Numbered from the stretch's first letter, positions 45,783 to 55,884 are shown. The stretch is DNA of 64,000 bases from Paracoccaceae bacterium (GCA_030148005.1 JASBUI010000004.1:167388-231387); one strand, 5' to 3'. A program made the numbers and translations. The notes: a model not told the origin generated them from the sequence alone.

Positions 45783-48080
45783 TCAGCCCTGTTCGGTTTC
45801 CGCCAGCGATTGCTGAAAGGTGCCCAACAGTTCTTTCACCTTCGAGATCGTCACCGGCTTGGCCAGAAACTTGTCCATACCGGCCCGGTGGCACATGTCG
45901 ATGTCGTCGGGCGTTGTGCTTGCCGTCAGTGCAACGATGGGGATCTCTGATGCAGGGCCTTTGAGATCGCGGATGATCCGCGTTGCGCCCAAGCCGTCCA
46001 TGCCGGGCATATGCACGTCCATCAAGATCAGGTCGAAGTCTTCGGTTTGAACCGCATCGACCGCCTCGCTGCCGTTTGAGACGACGAATACCTTGTGGTT
46101 GAGGCCGGTCAGGATGGCGCGGGCCACGTCCTGATTGATAGAGTTGTCGTCTGCCACAAGGATGGACAGTTGCCGCCCTTCGCAGGCGGCATTTTCGCCT
46201 TCATCCGCGGTTTGCGGCTCGGCGGGTTGCTCGGCGGTCTTGACCGTTGGTGCAATGTACTCACGCACAGTGCGAACAAGCACTTCGGATGAAACCGGCT
46301 TCATCAGCATCTGGGCTGATTTGGGATCTGTTGTGCTGGCATTGATCGCGCTTGAGGCCGACGACGTAATTATGACGCCCGCCCCGGCCAGTTGCGGCGC
46401 CCCTTCGATGATCTCATCGAAGGCGCGGCGATCGGTATCGGTGCAGTCATCGTCTATGACGACCATATCAAAGCGGACCCCTTCGCCTTTCAGAAGCGCG
46501 ATCAGTTCCTCGGGGCTGGTTACGGTTTCGCATGTCAGCTTCCAGTCGTTCAGGGTTCTGGCATAGACAAAGCCGTCAATGGCGGGTGGATGGGCGCAGA
46601 TGACCAGCGCCGATGCGTCCAAGGGAAGCGGATCATCGGAAGCTGAAGGCGCTTTGCCCACAAGTTCCAAAGGCAGGGTGAAACGGAAAGTGCTTCCCTT
46701 GCCCGCAACGCTTTCGGCGCGGATGTTGCCTTGCATCACTTCCACCAGCCGCTTGCTGATCGACAGGCCAAGGCCGCTGCCGCCGAAGTCGCGCGAGGTG
46801 GAACTGTCAACCTGTGAGAAGCGGTCGAAAATTCTGTCAAGGTCAGCGGCTTCGATCCCGATACCGGTATCGTTGATGACAAATTCCAGTCCCATGTCCG
46901 CATCCGGATTGTGGCATACCTCGATCAGGATTGCGCCTGTGGTGGTGAATTTGACTGCGTTTCCACCGAGGTTGAGAAGGACCTGACGAATTCTGTCAAC
47001 GTCGCCGACGTAAGTCCCGCTAAGCGAGCGTGGGATGTAGGAAGAAAGCTGAACCCCCTTGGCAAAGGCGCCGGGGCTGATGATCGTGCAGACGTCCCTG
47101 ATCAACTCGTCCAGATCAAAGGGCGCGGGGCTGAGCGAAACGCGGCCCGCTTCGAGGCGAGAGAGATCAAGAATGTCGTCAATGATCGTCAAAAGCGCCC
47201 TTCCGGACGATTTGATCGTTTTTACATAGTGCGTCTGGACGGCGTTCAGATCGGTGCGAAGAAGCAGATCGGCAATGGGAACGACGCCGTTCATCGGTGT
47301 GCGAATTTCATGGCTCATCGTTGCAAGGAACTGGGTCTTGGCCACGGCCGCCTGTTCCGCGGTTTTGCGGGCGGTGATCAGGGATTGTTCGTTATCGTAG
47401 ATCTGGTCGCGCATCCGGCTGAAGCCGCGCGTCATGACGCCAACCTCGTCATCTGACTGGGGCGGCAGGGCGGCGTTGAAGTTACCGGCCGCAAGTTCGC
47501 TTGCCGCGCGTTCAAGGGTCTTAAGCCTGCGCCCGACATAGACATCCAAGAAGGTTGCAAGGACGAACATCGAAAGACTGAAGATGATGACGGTCATCAG
47601 GCCCAGTGTACGGGCCTCGTTCGTCAAAAGCAGGATCGCGCCGGACAGATCGACCGAGGCCTCGACGATAGCGATCTCACGTCCGCGCAGGGCAATTGAG
47701 TGCGAGGCGTTCAGGATGTTGATACCAATGACCGGTTCGGGTTCGGCTATGGGAAAAAGCAATCCGCCGTCCGGGCGCCGCAGAATAAGCTGTTTCCAGT
47801 TGTCCTGATGGTCGAGGACGCTGTTGAGCGTTTCATAGGCCGAAGCATATTCGTTGTTGGCCAGAACCGGCAGCAAGGCATCAGAGATGATATCAAGCTG
47901 TCGATGCACTTCGCGTGTTTCAAGATCGACAAGGATCTTGGTAATTCTGGGAAGCCAGAGGTAGGTGAAGGCAAGGCTTGCGCAGAGACCGAACAGCAGC
48001 ATTGCCAGAATGACGCGGCGCCGGATGGAAAATCCGGCTCTTCGTTTAGAAAGGGTAAAAAGCCTAATAAGGTGCTTCAA
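45783..48080 (-). CDS. membrane hybrid histidine kinase with pseudo-receiver and receiver domains
   Basis: A 765-residue kinase. Helices at about 23-44 and 157-178 flank a periplasmic sensor domain; a HAMP follows at 179-232. HisKA has His257 (ATMSHEIRTPMNG), and the ATPase has LNLGGNAVKFT and GTGIG/GGSGLGLSI type boxes. A degenerate receiver (about 500-620, VVIDDDC) precedes a full receiver with Asp688 (LILMDVHMPGMDG). There is no HPt domain, so phosphate must leave to another protein; the HPt of the kinase at 57993 and the regulator at 61432 are candidates. The TTG start lies three bases after the PhnD-like gene. Confidence 0.9.
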   Translation of the reverse strand: MKHLIRLFTLSKRRAGFSIRRRVILAMLLFGLCASLAFTYLWLPRITKILVDLETREVHRQLDIISDALLPVLANNEYASAYETLNSVLDHQDNWKQLILRRPDGGLLFPIAEPEPVIGINILNASHSIALRGREIAIVEASVDLSGAILLLTNEARTLGLMTVIIFSLSMFVLATFLDVYVGRRLKTLERAASELAAGNFNAALPPQSDDEVGVMTRGFSRMRDQIYDNEQSLITARKTAEQAAVAKTQFLATMSHEIRTPMNGVVPIADLLLRTDLNAVQTHYVKTIKSSGRALLTIIDDILDLSRLEAGRVSLSPAPFDLDELIRDVCTIISPGAFAKGVQLSSYIPRSLSGTYVGDVDRIRQVLLNLGGNAVKFTTTGAILIEVCHNPDADMGLEFVINDTGIGIEAADLDRIFDRFSQVDSSTSRDFGGSGLGLSISKRLVEVMQGNIRAESVAGKGSTFRFTLPLELVGKAPSASDDPLPLDASALVICAHPPAIDGFVYARTLNDWKLTCETVTSPEELIALLKGEGVRFDMVVIDDDCTDTDRRAFDEIIEGAPQLAGAGVIITSSASSAINASTTDPKSAQMLMKPVSSEVLVRTVREYIAPTVKTAEQPAEPQTADEGENAACEGRQLSILVADDNSINQDVARAILTGLNHKVFVVSNGSEAVDAVQTEDFDLILMDVHMPGMDGLGATRIIRDLKGPASEIPIVALTASTTPDDIDMCHRAGMDKFLAKPVTISKVKELLGTFQQSLAETEQG

Positions 48081-48083
48081 TCG

Positions 48084-48929
48084 CTACTCACCAGTGGTCA
48101 CCACGTAATTTTCAAGGTTCATGTTCTTAAGTATTTCAAAGCGTTCCATCGGTACGGGTGCGGCGCTGGACATCGGGACTTTGGAAAGTAGTTCGGCACC
48201 ATCTGGGGTTGCCGCCATGTCGATAAATGCCTGGCGCACCTTTTCCTTGACGGTTTGGGGAACGCGGGGGTGCGCGGCGACCGGATGCGCGGGCACCTTG
48301 CGCGTTTCATGGATGATCCGAAGGCTATCGCGGATTTCCTGCGGCTGGGCGCGGAACGTCCCCATAACGCCGCCCGCGGCCGCGGCATCCCCAACGATAA
48401 CGTTGAGGTAGGCCGAGGCATGCGTGGAAAGATAGAACGGCATGAAATTTACACGAAAATCGGTTTCAAGATCGGCCCGCATCATCAGCGATGCCCCCAA
48501 GGCATTGGGCGCCGGGAACGCGATTGTCGCGCCCTGAAGCTCTAACGGTGAAATAAGCGGGCTGTCTTTGTGAACAACAAGAATTCCAAAGAGTTTACGG
48601 TTTGGATCGTTTACAAGTGGGCTGTAACTCTGGGCGGAATTTGCCATGACCAGATGGTAGGGGTTCATATAGGCAAAGTCGAACTCTCCATTGATGAAGG
48701 ATTGTTCGAAGTCAGGGATGCGCGGCGATACGGTAAAGTCGAACTTGTAGCCAGTGCGCTCTTCCAACTCGTCCAGAATTGGAATCCAGATGTCCGACAG
48801 CGTGCGAATTTCAAACTGTGGGACAACGCCAAAGCTAAAAACGTCCTTCGCCGTGACGGGTGTCACGGTGTTCAGGACGGTAATGGCAACAAGGGAGAGC
48901 AGACGAGCTAGTCGTGTAGGTCGGCACAT
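48084..48929 (-). CDS. PhnD-like periplasmic binding protein paired with a hybrid kinase
   Basis: A 281-residue secreted protein (signal peptide MCRPTRLARLLSLVAITVLN, cleavage near PVTAK) of the phosphate/phosphite/phosphonate-binding family: FSFGVVPQFEIRTLSDIWIP, FINGEFDFAYMNPYHLVMAN and LQGATIAFPAPNALGASLMM. No transporter genes are adjacent; a hybrid histidine kinase follows three bases later. As with AioX-AioS, it is probably a ligand sensor for that kinase rather than an uptake protein. The ligand is unknown. One copy of the shared motif lies about 80 bases upstream of the ATG. Confidence 0.9.
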   Translation of the reverse strand: MCRPTRLARLLSLVAITVLNTVTPVTAKDVFSFGVVPQFEIRTLSDIWIPILDELEERTGYKFDFTVSPRIPDFEQSFINGEFDFAYMNPYHLVMANSAQSYSPLVNDPNRKLFGILVVHKDSPLISPLELQGATIAFPAPNALGASLMMRADLETDFRVNFMPFYLSTHASAYLNVIVGDAAAAGGVMGTFRAQPQEIRDSLRIIHETRKVPAHPVAAHPRVPQTVKEKVRQAFIDMAATPDGAELLSKVPMSSAAPVPMERFEILKNMNLENYVVTTGE

Positions 48930-49009
48930 GTTCTTACTTCTCAAACAACCTCAAAAGATTTCACGCAGCCCCCAGTATTCATAGTACGAAAGCCTTCGCT
49001 GAACGAAGT

Positions 49010-49024
49010 CTCAAAAGTATAGGT
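49010..49024 (-). promoter_or_regulatory. shared motif, site 1 (upstream of the PhnD-like gene)
   Basis: Minus-strand sequence ACCTATACTTTTGAG differs at one base of 15 from the copy at 49486. It lies 80 bases upstream of the PhnD-like start, in the same orientation as the gene, and 50 bases after the stop of the small gene at 49076. Confidence 0.7.
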
Positions 49025-49075
49025 GTCCGTCGAATTCGCATACTTGCGCTGCAAATATGACGCGAATTGCACTGG

Positions 49076-49198
49076 CTACACTGGCAGGCCGTCAAAGAGG
49101 CGCTCGCCGACGCGAATACGTACGCGGCCGTTTGCCAGTTTCTGTACAAAGTCACCCTGCACGTAGACGCAAGTGCCGATCAGGATAGTCGAAAGCAT
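49076..49198 (-). CDS. small hypothetical protein, 40 residues
   Basis: The product begins MLSTILIGTCVYVQGDFV and ends RVRIRVGERLFDGLPV. A GGAG sits eight bases before the ATG. The alternating polar/hydrophobic strands and the pattern gxcVxVQGxFV...V.VG suggest a small beta-barrel. I believe similar proteins of about 40 residues exist in other Rhodobacterales, but this is from memory. It lies upstream of the PhnD-like gene on the same strand. Function is unknown. Confidence 0.5.
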   Translation of the reverse strand: MLSTILIGTCVYVQGDFVQKLANGRVRIRVGERLFDGLPV

Positions 49199-49992
49199 GA
49201 GCGGTCTCCGCCAGGTTACGATTTGTTTGCGCCGCAGGTTGTAAAGACCCGGCAAGCGCGGTTTTGTGTTGAGCAAGGTACGCCGCGCCGGAAATTAGAG
49301 CGAGCGGCCAATGGCATAGCGCCGGGGGCAAATGGGTAGGTGGGGCCTAGCCCGTTGGGGAAGGCCCGCCGCGCCGCTGCGCGCCCCCCTCGCTGGCGGC
49401 TGGCGTGGCATGGCGGTGAGCGGCGTTGCGACCGTGCCCGAATTGGCAACAGATTGTTCCGCAAAAGGGCCTCAAGAGGGCCAAAACCTATACTTTTGGG
49501 CCGCAAATTCACCGTTAGATGGGCGCGGCTGACCTATTGGGACATAGGGTATCCCTTTCCGTCAGTTCATCGACGAAAAATTGCACGCTATCAAACCTTT
49601 GCCTCTGTTGGGTCGCTTGCGGCCTCTTGCAGGCGGCGGCGTGGATCACGCCGTCTTGCGTCAAAGCCCGCTTATGTTGAGGGCCAGAAATGATTGGTAT
49701 CGGCTATGTCTGCTGAACTTTGCCTTGGACCTTCGATGGTCCCCCCTGTGCGGCGGCCCTCTGGGGCACTGCGCGGCGCGATCGCGCCCAACGTTCTTGC
49801 CTTTGTCGCCCTTTATCTTGGTGGCTATGGCAGCCCGGTTGTTGCAGCCGGTTGCGCTGTCACGGTTCTTTTGACCGGCGTTGGCCTTTTGCACTTGCAC
49901 CGGCTTGGCCGCGTCAGCTGTTCCTGACAGTTGCCCCGGCCAAAAGCATGAATTTCCCCGCCATTGGAAACCAAATTTGAAAGAGTATCATC
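49199..49992. other. 794-base region without a confident gene
   Basis: It holds a GC-rich block (about 49330-49440), the motif site at 49486-49500, and a weak hydrophobic frame (TTG 49694 or ATG 49706 to 49927, about 73 residues with one or two hydrophobic segments, no ribosome site). The promoter of the 1956-residue protein must be here. Confidence 0.5.
49486..49500 (+). promoter_or_regulatory. shared motif, site 2
   Basis: ACCTATACTTTTGGG on the plus strand, the best copy of the motif. The next confident gene downstream is the giant repeat protein, about 490 bases away, in the same orientation as at site 1 relative to its gene. Confidence 0.65.
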
Positions 49993-52900
49993 GTGACCAG
50001 TCGCCTTTTGTCCCACTTTGCCTTTTCAAGAATTTTTCGCCGTCTCGCACTTGCGGTTGTCACATGGATCGCGCTTGCCGTGGCCGTTGTTGCGCATGGT
50101 GCTTGGCTTGGCGGCGGGACGATCGATCTTAGCGAGGCTTCCAAGACCGCGATACGTGCAAATGTTGCTTCGGGTCTGCCGGCGGTTCAGAACGGCGACA
50201 TTGTCGAGATCATGGCCGATTTTCCGGTCATTGCATCGGGCACGCTGGATGGGCCGGGCGGCTATGCGACGATGTATATCCCAAGCGGCGTCGAAGTGGT
50301 CGGCGCCTTTATCACCGACGTGGCCGGCAACCCGGTAGCGGCGCGACCTGCGCAGGCCTCGACCGGCAGCGGTATCTCCAAGGGATGGGGGCCGAAAGGG
50401 CAGCAGGTATTCGATGTGTCCCCGAACGGCTGGCAACCATCGTCGACCGATCAGTGTACCCTTGCCGGTTACAGCACCGATCTTTGTAACGGCGGTCTGG
50501 CCTATATCTATGGTGATACGGGCGTTTTCTATTCCACGCGCAGCGATACCGCGCTTTTCGCCAACGGCTCGGACACCGCGACGCTGACGAACGGTTACCT
50601 GGTGAACCCAACCAACGGCACACCATGGAGCAGTGTCGGCGGTACAGGTACGGCGCGGGTGCACAACAAATGGGACGCGGTTCAGGTCAACGCCTTCGGC
50701 TCTGGCGGAACCATCGATTCCAACGGTTTTACGGCATCGGAGGAAACGTCGATCACCGGTGGTCGCGGCGCGACGCCGTTCCGCACAGGCAGCCCGGTTG
50801 CCGGGCCGGAATCAGGGTATGACTGGGACCGTTATGGTACCACCGGCCCTTGGCAGCGCATTCAGTATGACGGTGCCTGCCGCGCGGATGATCCCGCCGA
50901 ACTGGCGCCCGAAGGTCCGGCCACAGGCGCAGGTTCCGTCTATCCCGAAACAACCGATCCGGGTGTGAACTCTGTCACCGTCTGTACCGAGGTTCCGACG
51001 GTTGGCTATGATCTGAACACGGCCGATGCCACGGCCTTGCCCGCCGGTTCCAATGCGGTTCGTTTTGCATTTGGCGGCATTGCGCAGGGCGAGACTTTCT
51101 ATGCCAAGTTGCGGGTGCGGATCACGGATGCAGATGCGATTGGCGTATTCAACGCCGAAGGCCATGGTGGCGACTCTGCCGAAGGTGCATCGGCGGGTAA
51201 CGACAACCCGTGGCGCTATTGGGTTGCGGGCACCAGCGCGCTTGGCATCCCTGCGCCCAATGATCTGAACGTGGCGATCCGGATCGTCGAGGTTAACGGC
51301 GCGCCTTATGACGGGAACGACATCCCACAGGCGGCCACGGTCCGCTACCGCGTGACTTATGCCAACAGCTCTCTTGGTGAGCTGACAAACGCGGCGCTTC
51401 AGGTGACTTTGCCTTCACAGACCAGCGGCACCAGCAACTTTACCGTAGTAAGCGGTGAGGATATTCGCCCCGTGGTCAATCCAAGCGGCGGAACCTTCAG
51501 TTTCCAGAACCTGCCGGTTCTGGCCGGGCTGGGAAGCGGCGCCATTGAATTTGATGTCTCGACCATCGCGCTTGCCGGTGAGACGGTCACGGCAAGCACC
51601 GATTTTCAGGCCGATCAGGGCGGCGCCGTTTCCGACACGGTATCGGTGAACGTTGCCGTTGCCCCGGTAGAGGTTCTGCCAAGCTGTAACGGTGCCCGCT
51701 TTTCCGTTGTCGACTGGGCCACGGATACGCCGGCCGCACTGGATGTTGCGACCGACATCACGCGCTACGGCCTGCCCGGAACGCTGACGGTCAAGGATGC
51801 CGGAAGCCTGACGCGCCCGGCGGCGATGACGACGTCTTCGACGCTTTACGCGCCGGCCTATGGCGGCAACCCGATGCTGGATGCGCAATATGTCGAGATC
51901 GATACAGTCCTCGGGGCGCCAGTGCGCGGCATTCGGTTCTATATCACCGATATTGACCGGGACGAATCCATCACGGTTTTCGGCGAGCTGAACGGCGCTT
52001 TGGTTTCCCCGTCCATGACAGACGGTCCTGCGTCCTATCCGATGGACCGGCGGTCGAACCCGGATGGGTCTGTAACGGGTGAACGCAGCACCCTTGCGCC
52101 GCGGATCACGGATGAAAGCTTTGCCCTGCAGGTCGGCTTTAACCAGGCTGTCGATCGCGTGGTTGTGCGCCACACGGTGCGCCAGTTCTCGTCCAGCTCT
52201 TTTGCCGGAACCTCCAAGTTCAGTGACTTTCAGGCCTGCGCCGACTTTACCGACGCGCCTTCGGCACTTGGTGATGCGCTTCACATCACCGGAACGCTGG
52301 ACAGCTTGTACCTTGGCCCGGACGTTGATGCCGAGGAGCAGCCGGGAAATGCGGTGAATGCCGATAGCGACAATGACAACGGCGTAGATATCCCGCCGAT
52401 GACCCAAGGACTGCTTGCCACCATTACCGCCACGGTTTCCGGTGCGGACGGGCGGCTTCAGGGTTGGATCGACTTTGACGGCAATAGCGTGATGGCGTCC
52501 GGCACGGCCGAGCAGATTGCGATTGATGCGCAGGATGACGGCACAGGCGGTGACCAGGTTGCCGGTGACGGCGTTATCCAGATCGAGGTCGTGGTGCCGG
52601 GCGATGCAGTTCTGGATCAGACCTATGCGCGCTTTCGGTGGGCGACCCAAGCGGGCCTTGAGGTTTTCGAGTTCGCCTCCGACGGTGAGGTTGAAGACTA
52701 TGCCGTGACAATTCTGGCGGCCCCGGTTGTTGACCGCGGCGATGCACCGGCAAGCTATGGCGATCCGCAGCATGTCATCGCGGATGCGGGTGTTTCGGGT
52801 ACTTATCTTGGCGCCATTTCTCCGGACCCCGAGGCAGCTTCGCAGGCCAGCGCGGATGCAACGGGCGATGACCTTGACGGCAACGACGACGAAGATGGCG

Positions 52901-55863
52901 TTGTCATGCCAACGCTCTTTCCGGGTGCGGCGGGTCAGATCACCGTGAACGTCAATGAGGTCATCGGCGCGCTGGGCCCCTTGGCCTATTTGCAGGCTTT
53001 CATCGATTTCGATGGGGATGGCACCTTTGACACCCCTGGCGACCAGATCGCGCTGGATGTGCAGGACGGATCGGCGCTGGATCAGGACGGGGCGGTCAAT
53101 GGCCAGATCATCCTGAACGTCAATGTGCCTTCGACGGCGACCCTTTCGCCGACCTTTGCACGCTTTCGGTGGTCGACGGTTTCGGGCGTCACCCAATTGG
53201 CAACGGATGGCGAGGTCGAGGACTATCAGTTCAGTTTCTCAAGTGATCCTGCCCCCTTTATCTGTGATGCGGGTCTTTACCAGATCTTCGACGGACCGTC
53301 GTCGCTTCGCAAGCTGACTGTCTCTTCTTCGGGCGGGGGGTTGAGCGTCAATGAAACCACCATCGGTTCAAGCACCGAAAACCTTGATGCCGGGTGGGGA
53401 TACAATGAGCTGGACAACTATATGTACGGCGTCCCTGACGGCACGACAGAGCTGTGGCGTCTGGATGCGACGGGAAGTTTTCAGAAAGTGGCGGATCTGC
53501 CGAACACAGTGGACGAAGGCACGATCGCGGGGGACATCATGCCGAACGGTACGATGATCTATCGCGAAAGGGACAACCGGTTCCGCCTGCTGGACATCAC
53601 CGACCCGGCAAACCCGGTTGATCTGGGACAGTTGCAGATCAGCGGCAACAACCAGTTGCGTGACTTTGCCTATAACCCGGCTGATGGCCACCTCTACGGG
53701 ATCGACCGCAAGGACAAGCGCGTCAACAGGATTTCGGCCAATGGCGGCGTTGCCGGAAACGTCAGCGCGCAGGGCTTTGGAATTGACGACTATGACGGCA
53801 GCTACACCTCTGTCTGGTTCGACGAAGATGGCAACTTTTACGCCTTTGACGCTGACACGAACGAGGTTTTTGTGATCGATATCGGCACGAACGGGTCGGG
53901 CAGTGGCAACCGGCAGTTGCTGGGGACAGTCTCGGCCGATGGCGGGGCCAGCGATGGCGCCTCTTGCCGGGGGCCTGCACCATATCAGCCCGGCGCAATT
54001 TCCGGAAACGTCTATTATGACAACAACGCGTCGGACGTTAAGGACAACGGCGAGCCGAACCTGGGTGCCGGGATCGAGATCTCTCTTTACGACGACAAGG
54101 GAACGCCGAACGATCCGGACGACGACACGCTGCTTGCCACGGCAGAGACCGAAACTGACGGCACCTATTTCTTTGCGGCGGTTTCGCCCCTGTCGACCTA
54201 CCGCGTGGAACTTGATGAGAGCGACGAGGATCTGCCGCCCGGTTCGACCATTGGTACCTCGAACCCGCTTTTGTCTGTTTCGGTAGCGCCCGGAACGACG
54301 ACCATCAACGAGGACTTTGGCTTTGACGCGCAGGCGGCCGATCTGTCGATCACCAAGGTTGGTCTGAACGCCGCGACCGGCCTGCCGGTCACAACCGCGG
54401 GCGAGGGCGATGTCATCGACTGGGTCATCACGATCACCAACGATGGATCGGGATCGCCTTCAGGCGTCAAGGTGCTTGAGCTTATTCCATCGGGTTTTGA
54501 GTATCTGTCGGATGACGCCCCTGAGACAGGCGACACTTATGATCCCGGAACCGGTGTCTGGTTTGTTGACGAAATTCTGGTGGGCGCCACTGAGACGCTG
54601 ACAATCCGCACGCGTGTGCTTGGCTCTGGCGATGACACGAACGTCGCCGAAGTTATCAGCAGTTCGCTGCCCGATCAGGACAGTGACCCCAACACCGGCG
54701 TTCTGACCGATGACTTTGACGACGGCGTGGCCGACGATGACGAGGCGATCTATCAGGTCTCTCTGGTCACCGGCACGCGGCTTATTGAAGGCCGGGTCTT
54801 TGTGGATGATGGAAGCGGCGGCGGCACGGCGCACAACGGCGTTGCCGATGGCACCGAGAGCGGCACGCAGGAGGCCGAGTTGCGGATCTTTGATGGTGCG
54901 GGCGGCTTGCTGGCCAGTCCGGTCATCAACGCCGATGGCACTTGGTCCTATGCTTTGGCCGCCAGCTATTCGGACGCGATCACGATCAGCGTTCTGCCCA
55001 AGCCGCAGTACCTGACGATTTCCGAGAACACGGGCGCGGCCCCATCGCCGATCAATGCCGATCCGCATGATGGCCAGTTCACCTTTACGCCGGACGCAAG
55101 CTCTGACTACAGCGATCTGAACTTTGGACTGATCGTTGCGCCGACGCTGACACAGGATCAGACCTCAAGCATCGAGCCGGGGCAGATCGCAACGCTGTTG
55201 CACGAGTATACAGCAACAAGCGCCGGCACGGTGGTGTTCAGCTATGCAAATGAGGTGCAATCGTCGCCCGGGTCTTACGTGGCCGCGCTTTACCACGATA
55301 GCGATTGTGACGGGACGGCCGATACACCGCTGAACGCGCCGCTGAGCGTGGCCACGGGTGAACGCGTCTGTCTCGTCTCTCGCGTCTCGGCAGGATCGGG
55401 CGTTGGGCCGGGATCGACATTCTCATACGATCTGAATGCCGAGACGACCTTTGCGGGCACCACGAAAACGGCGACCGCAACGAACACCGACAAGTTGGAA
55501 TCTGGCGGTGGCAAGGGCCAGCTGACGCTGCGCAAGACCGTCGAGAACGAAACGCAGAACACGCCCGAAGGGACGTCCAATTCGGGCGCTATCGGCGATG
55601 TGCTGCACTATCGCATCCATCTGGAAAACCCCAGCCAGGCGACCGCGACCGACGTTACGATCTACGACAGAACGCCAGCCTATACGCGTCTGTCAGAGCC
55701 GATCCCAAGCCCTGTGGAAATAGGCCCCGGCCTTGTCTGCAGCATCGGCGTTCCAGCCAGCAACGCTGCGGGATACGCAGGGTCGCTGAGATGGGACTGT
55801 GTGGGCAACTATGCGCCGGGTGCTAACGGTGCTGTGACCTTCCGGGTCGAGATCGCACCCTAG
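49993..55863 (+). CDS. 1956-residue secreted multidomain protein (GEVED, SdrD-B, DUF11 domains)
   Basis: A signal peptide or anchor (residues 15-36) is followed by an N-terminal beta-rich part without recognised family (40-560), then a second unknown beta part. Two GEVED domains end at DGEVEDYAV (about 896) and DGEVEDYQF (about 1072). A propeller-like region with YQIFDGPSSLRKLTV and GYNELDNYMYGV lies at about 1093-1330. An SdrD B-like domain (ISGNVYYDNNASDVKDNGEP, from about 1335), a DUF11 domain (ADLSITKVG, about 1450-1550) and a C-terminal DUF11-like domain (1845-1956) follow. No LPXTG, autotransporter barrel or RTX repeats are visible. Probably a cell-surface or matrix protein. GTG start after GAAAGAG. 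Confidence 0.88.
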   Translation: MTSRLLSHFAFSRIFRRLALAVVTWIALAVAVVAHGAWLGGGTIDLSEASKTAIRANVASGLPAVQNGDIVEIMADFPVIASGTLDGPGGYATMYIPSGVEVVGAFITDVAGNPVAARPAQASTGSGISKGWGPKGQQVFDVSPNGWQPSSTDQCTLAGYSTDLCNGGLAYIYGDTGVFYSTRSDTALFANGSDTATLTNGYLVNPTNGTPWSSVGGTGTARVHNKWDAVQVNAFGSGGTIDSNGFTASEETSITGGRGATPFRTGSPVAGPESGYDWDRYGTTGPWQRIQYDGACRADDPAELAPEGPATGAGSVYPETTDPGVNSVTVCTEVPTVGYDLNTADATALPAGSNAVRFAFGGIAQGETFYAKLRVRITDADAIGVFNAEGHGGDSAEGASAGNDNPWRYWVAGTSALGIPAPNDLNVAIRIVEVNGAPYDGNDIPQAATVRYRVTYANSSLGELTNAALQVTLPSQTSGTSNFTVVSGEDIRPVVNPSGGTFSFQNLPVLAGLGSGAIEFDVSTIALAGETVTASTDFQADQGGAVSDTVSVNVAVAPVEVLPSCNGARFSVVDWATDTPAALDVATDITRYGLPGTLTVKDAGSLTRPAAMTTSSTLYAPAYGGNPMLDAQYVEIDTVLGAPVRGIRFYITDIDRDESITVFGELNGALVSPSMTDGPASYPMDRRSNPDGSVTGERSTLAPRITDESFALQVGFNQAVDRVVVRHTVRQFSSSSFAGTSKFSDFQACADFTDAPSALGDALHITGTLDSLYLGPDVDAEEQPGNAVNADSDNDNGVDIPPMTQGLLATITATVSGADGRLQGWIDFDGNSVMASGTAEQIAIDAQDDGTGGDQVAGDGVIQIEVVVPGDAVLDQTYARFRWATQAGLEVFEFASDGEVEDYAVTILAAPVVDRGDAPASYGDPQHVIADAGVSGTYLGAISPDPEAASQASADATGDDLDGNDDEDGVVMPTLFPGAAGQITVNVNEVIGALGPLAYLQAFIDFDGDGTFDTPGDQIALDVQDGSALDQDGAVNGQIILNVNVPSTATLSPTFARFRWSTVSGVTQLATDGEVEDYQFSFSSDPAPFICDAGLYQIFDGPSSLRKLTVSSSGGGLSVNETTIGSSTENLDAGWGYNELDNYMYGVPDGTTELWRLDATGSFQKVADLPNTVDEGTIAGDIMPNGTMIYRERDNRFRLLDITDPANPVDLGQLQISGNNQLRDFAYNPADGHLYGIDRKDKRVNRISANGGVAGNVSAQGFGIDDYDGSYTSVWFDEDGNFYAFDADTNEVFVIDIGTNGSGSGNRQLLGTVSADGGASDGASCRGPAPYQPGAISGNVYYDNNASDVKDNGEPNLGAGIEISLYDDKGTPNDPDDDTLLATAETETDGTYFFAAVSPLSTYRVELDESDEDLPPGSTIGTSNPLLSVSVAPGTTTINEDFGFDAQAADLSITKVGLNAATGLPVTTAGEGDVIDWVITITNDGSGSPSGVKVLELIPSGFEYLSDDAPETGDTYDPGTGVWFVDEILVGATETLTIRTRVLGSGDDTNVAEVISSSLPDQDSDPNTGVLTDDFDDGVADDDEAIYQVSLVTGTRLIEGRVFVDDGSGGGTAHNGVADGTESGTQEAELRIFDGAGGLLASPVINADGTWSYALAASYSDAITISVLPKPQYLTISENTGAAPSPINADPHDGQFTFTPDASSDYSDLNFGLIVAPTLTQDQTSSIEPGQIATLLHEYTATSAGTVVFSYANEVQSSPGSYVAALYHDSDCDGTADTPLNAPLSVATGERVCLVSRVSAGSGVGPGSTFSYDLNAETTFAGTTKTATATNTDKLESGGGKGQLTLRKTVENETQNTPEGTSNSGAIGDVLHYRIHLENPSQATATDVTIYDRTPAYTRLSEPIPSPVEIGPGLVCSIGVPASNAAGYAGSLRWDCVGNYAPGANGAVTFRVEIAP

Positions 55864-55884
55864 GAAGAACGTACTCCAAGAAGC

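Noticed and set aside
49694..49927. Small hydrophobic frame of about 73-77 codons before the giant protein gene
   Set aside because: One or two hydrophobic stretches are visible, but there is no ribosome site and no recognised family; kept only as a remark in the region entry.
51415..53196. Minus-strand open frame of 593 codons
   Set aside because: It is the shadow of the giant repeat protein; Arg/His-rich without domains.
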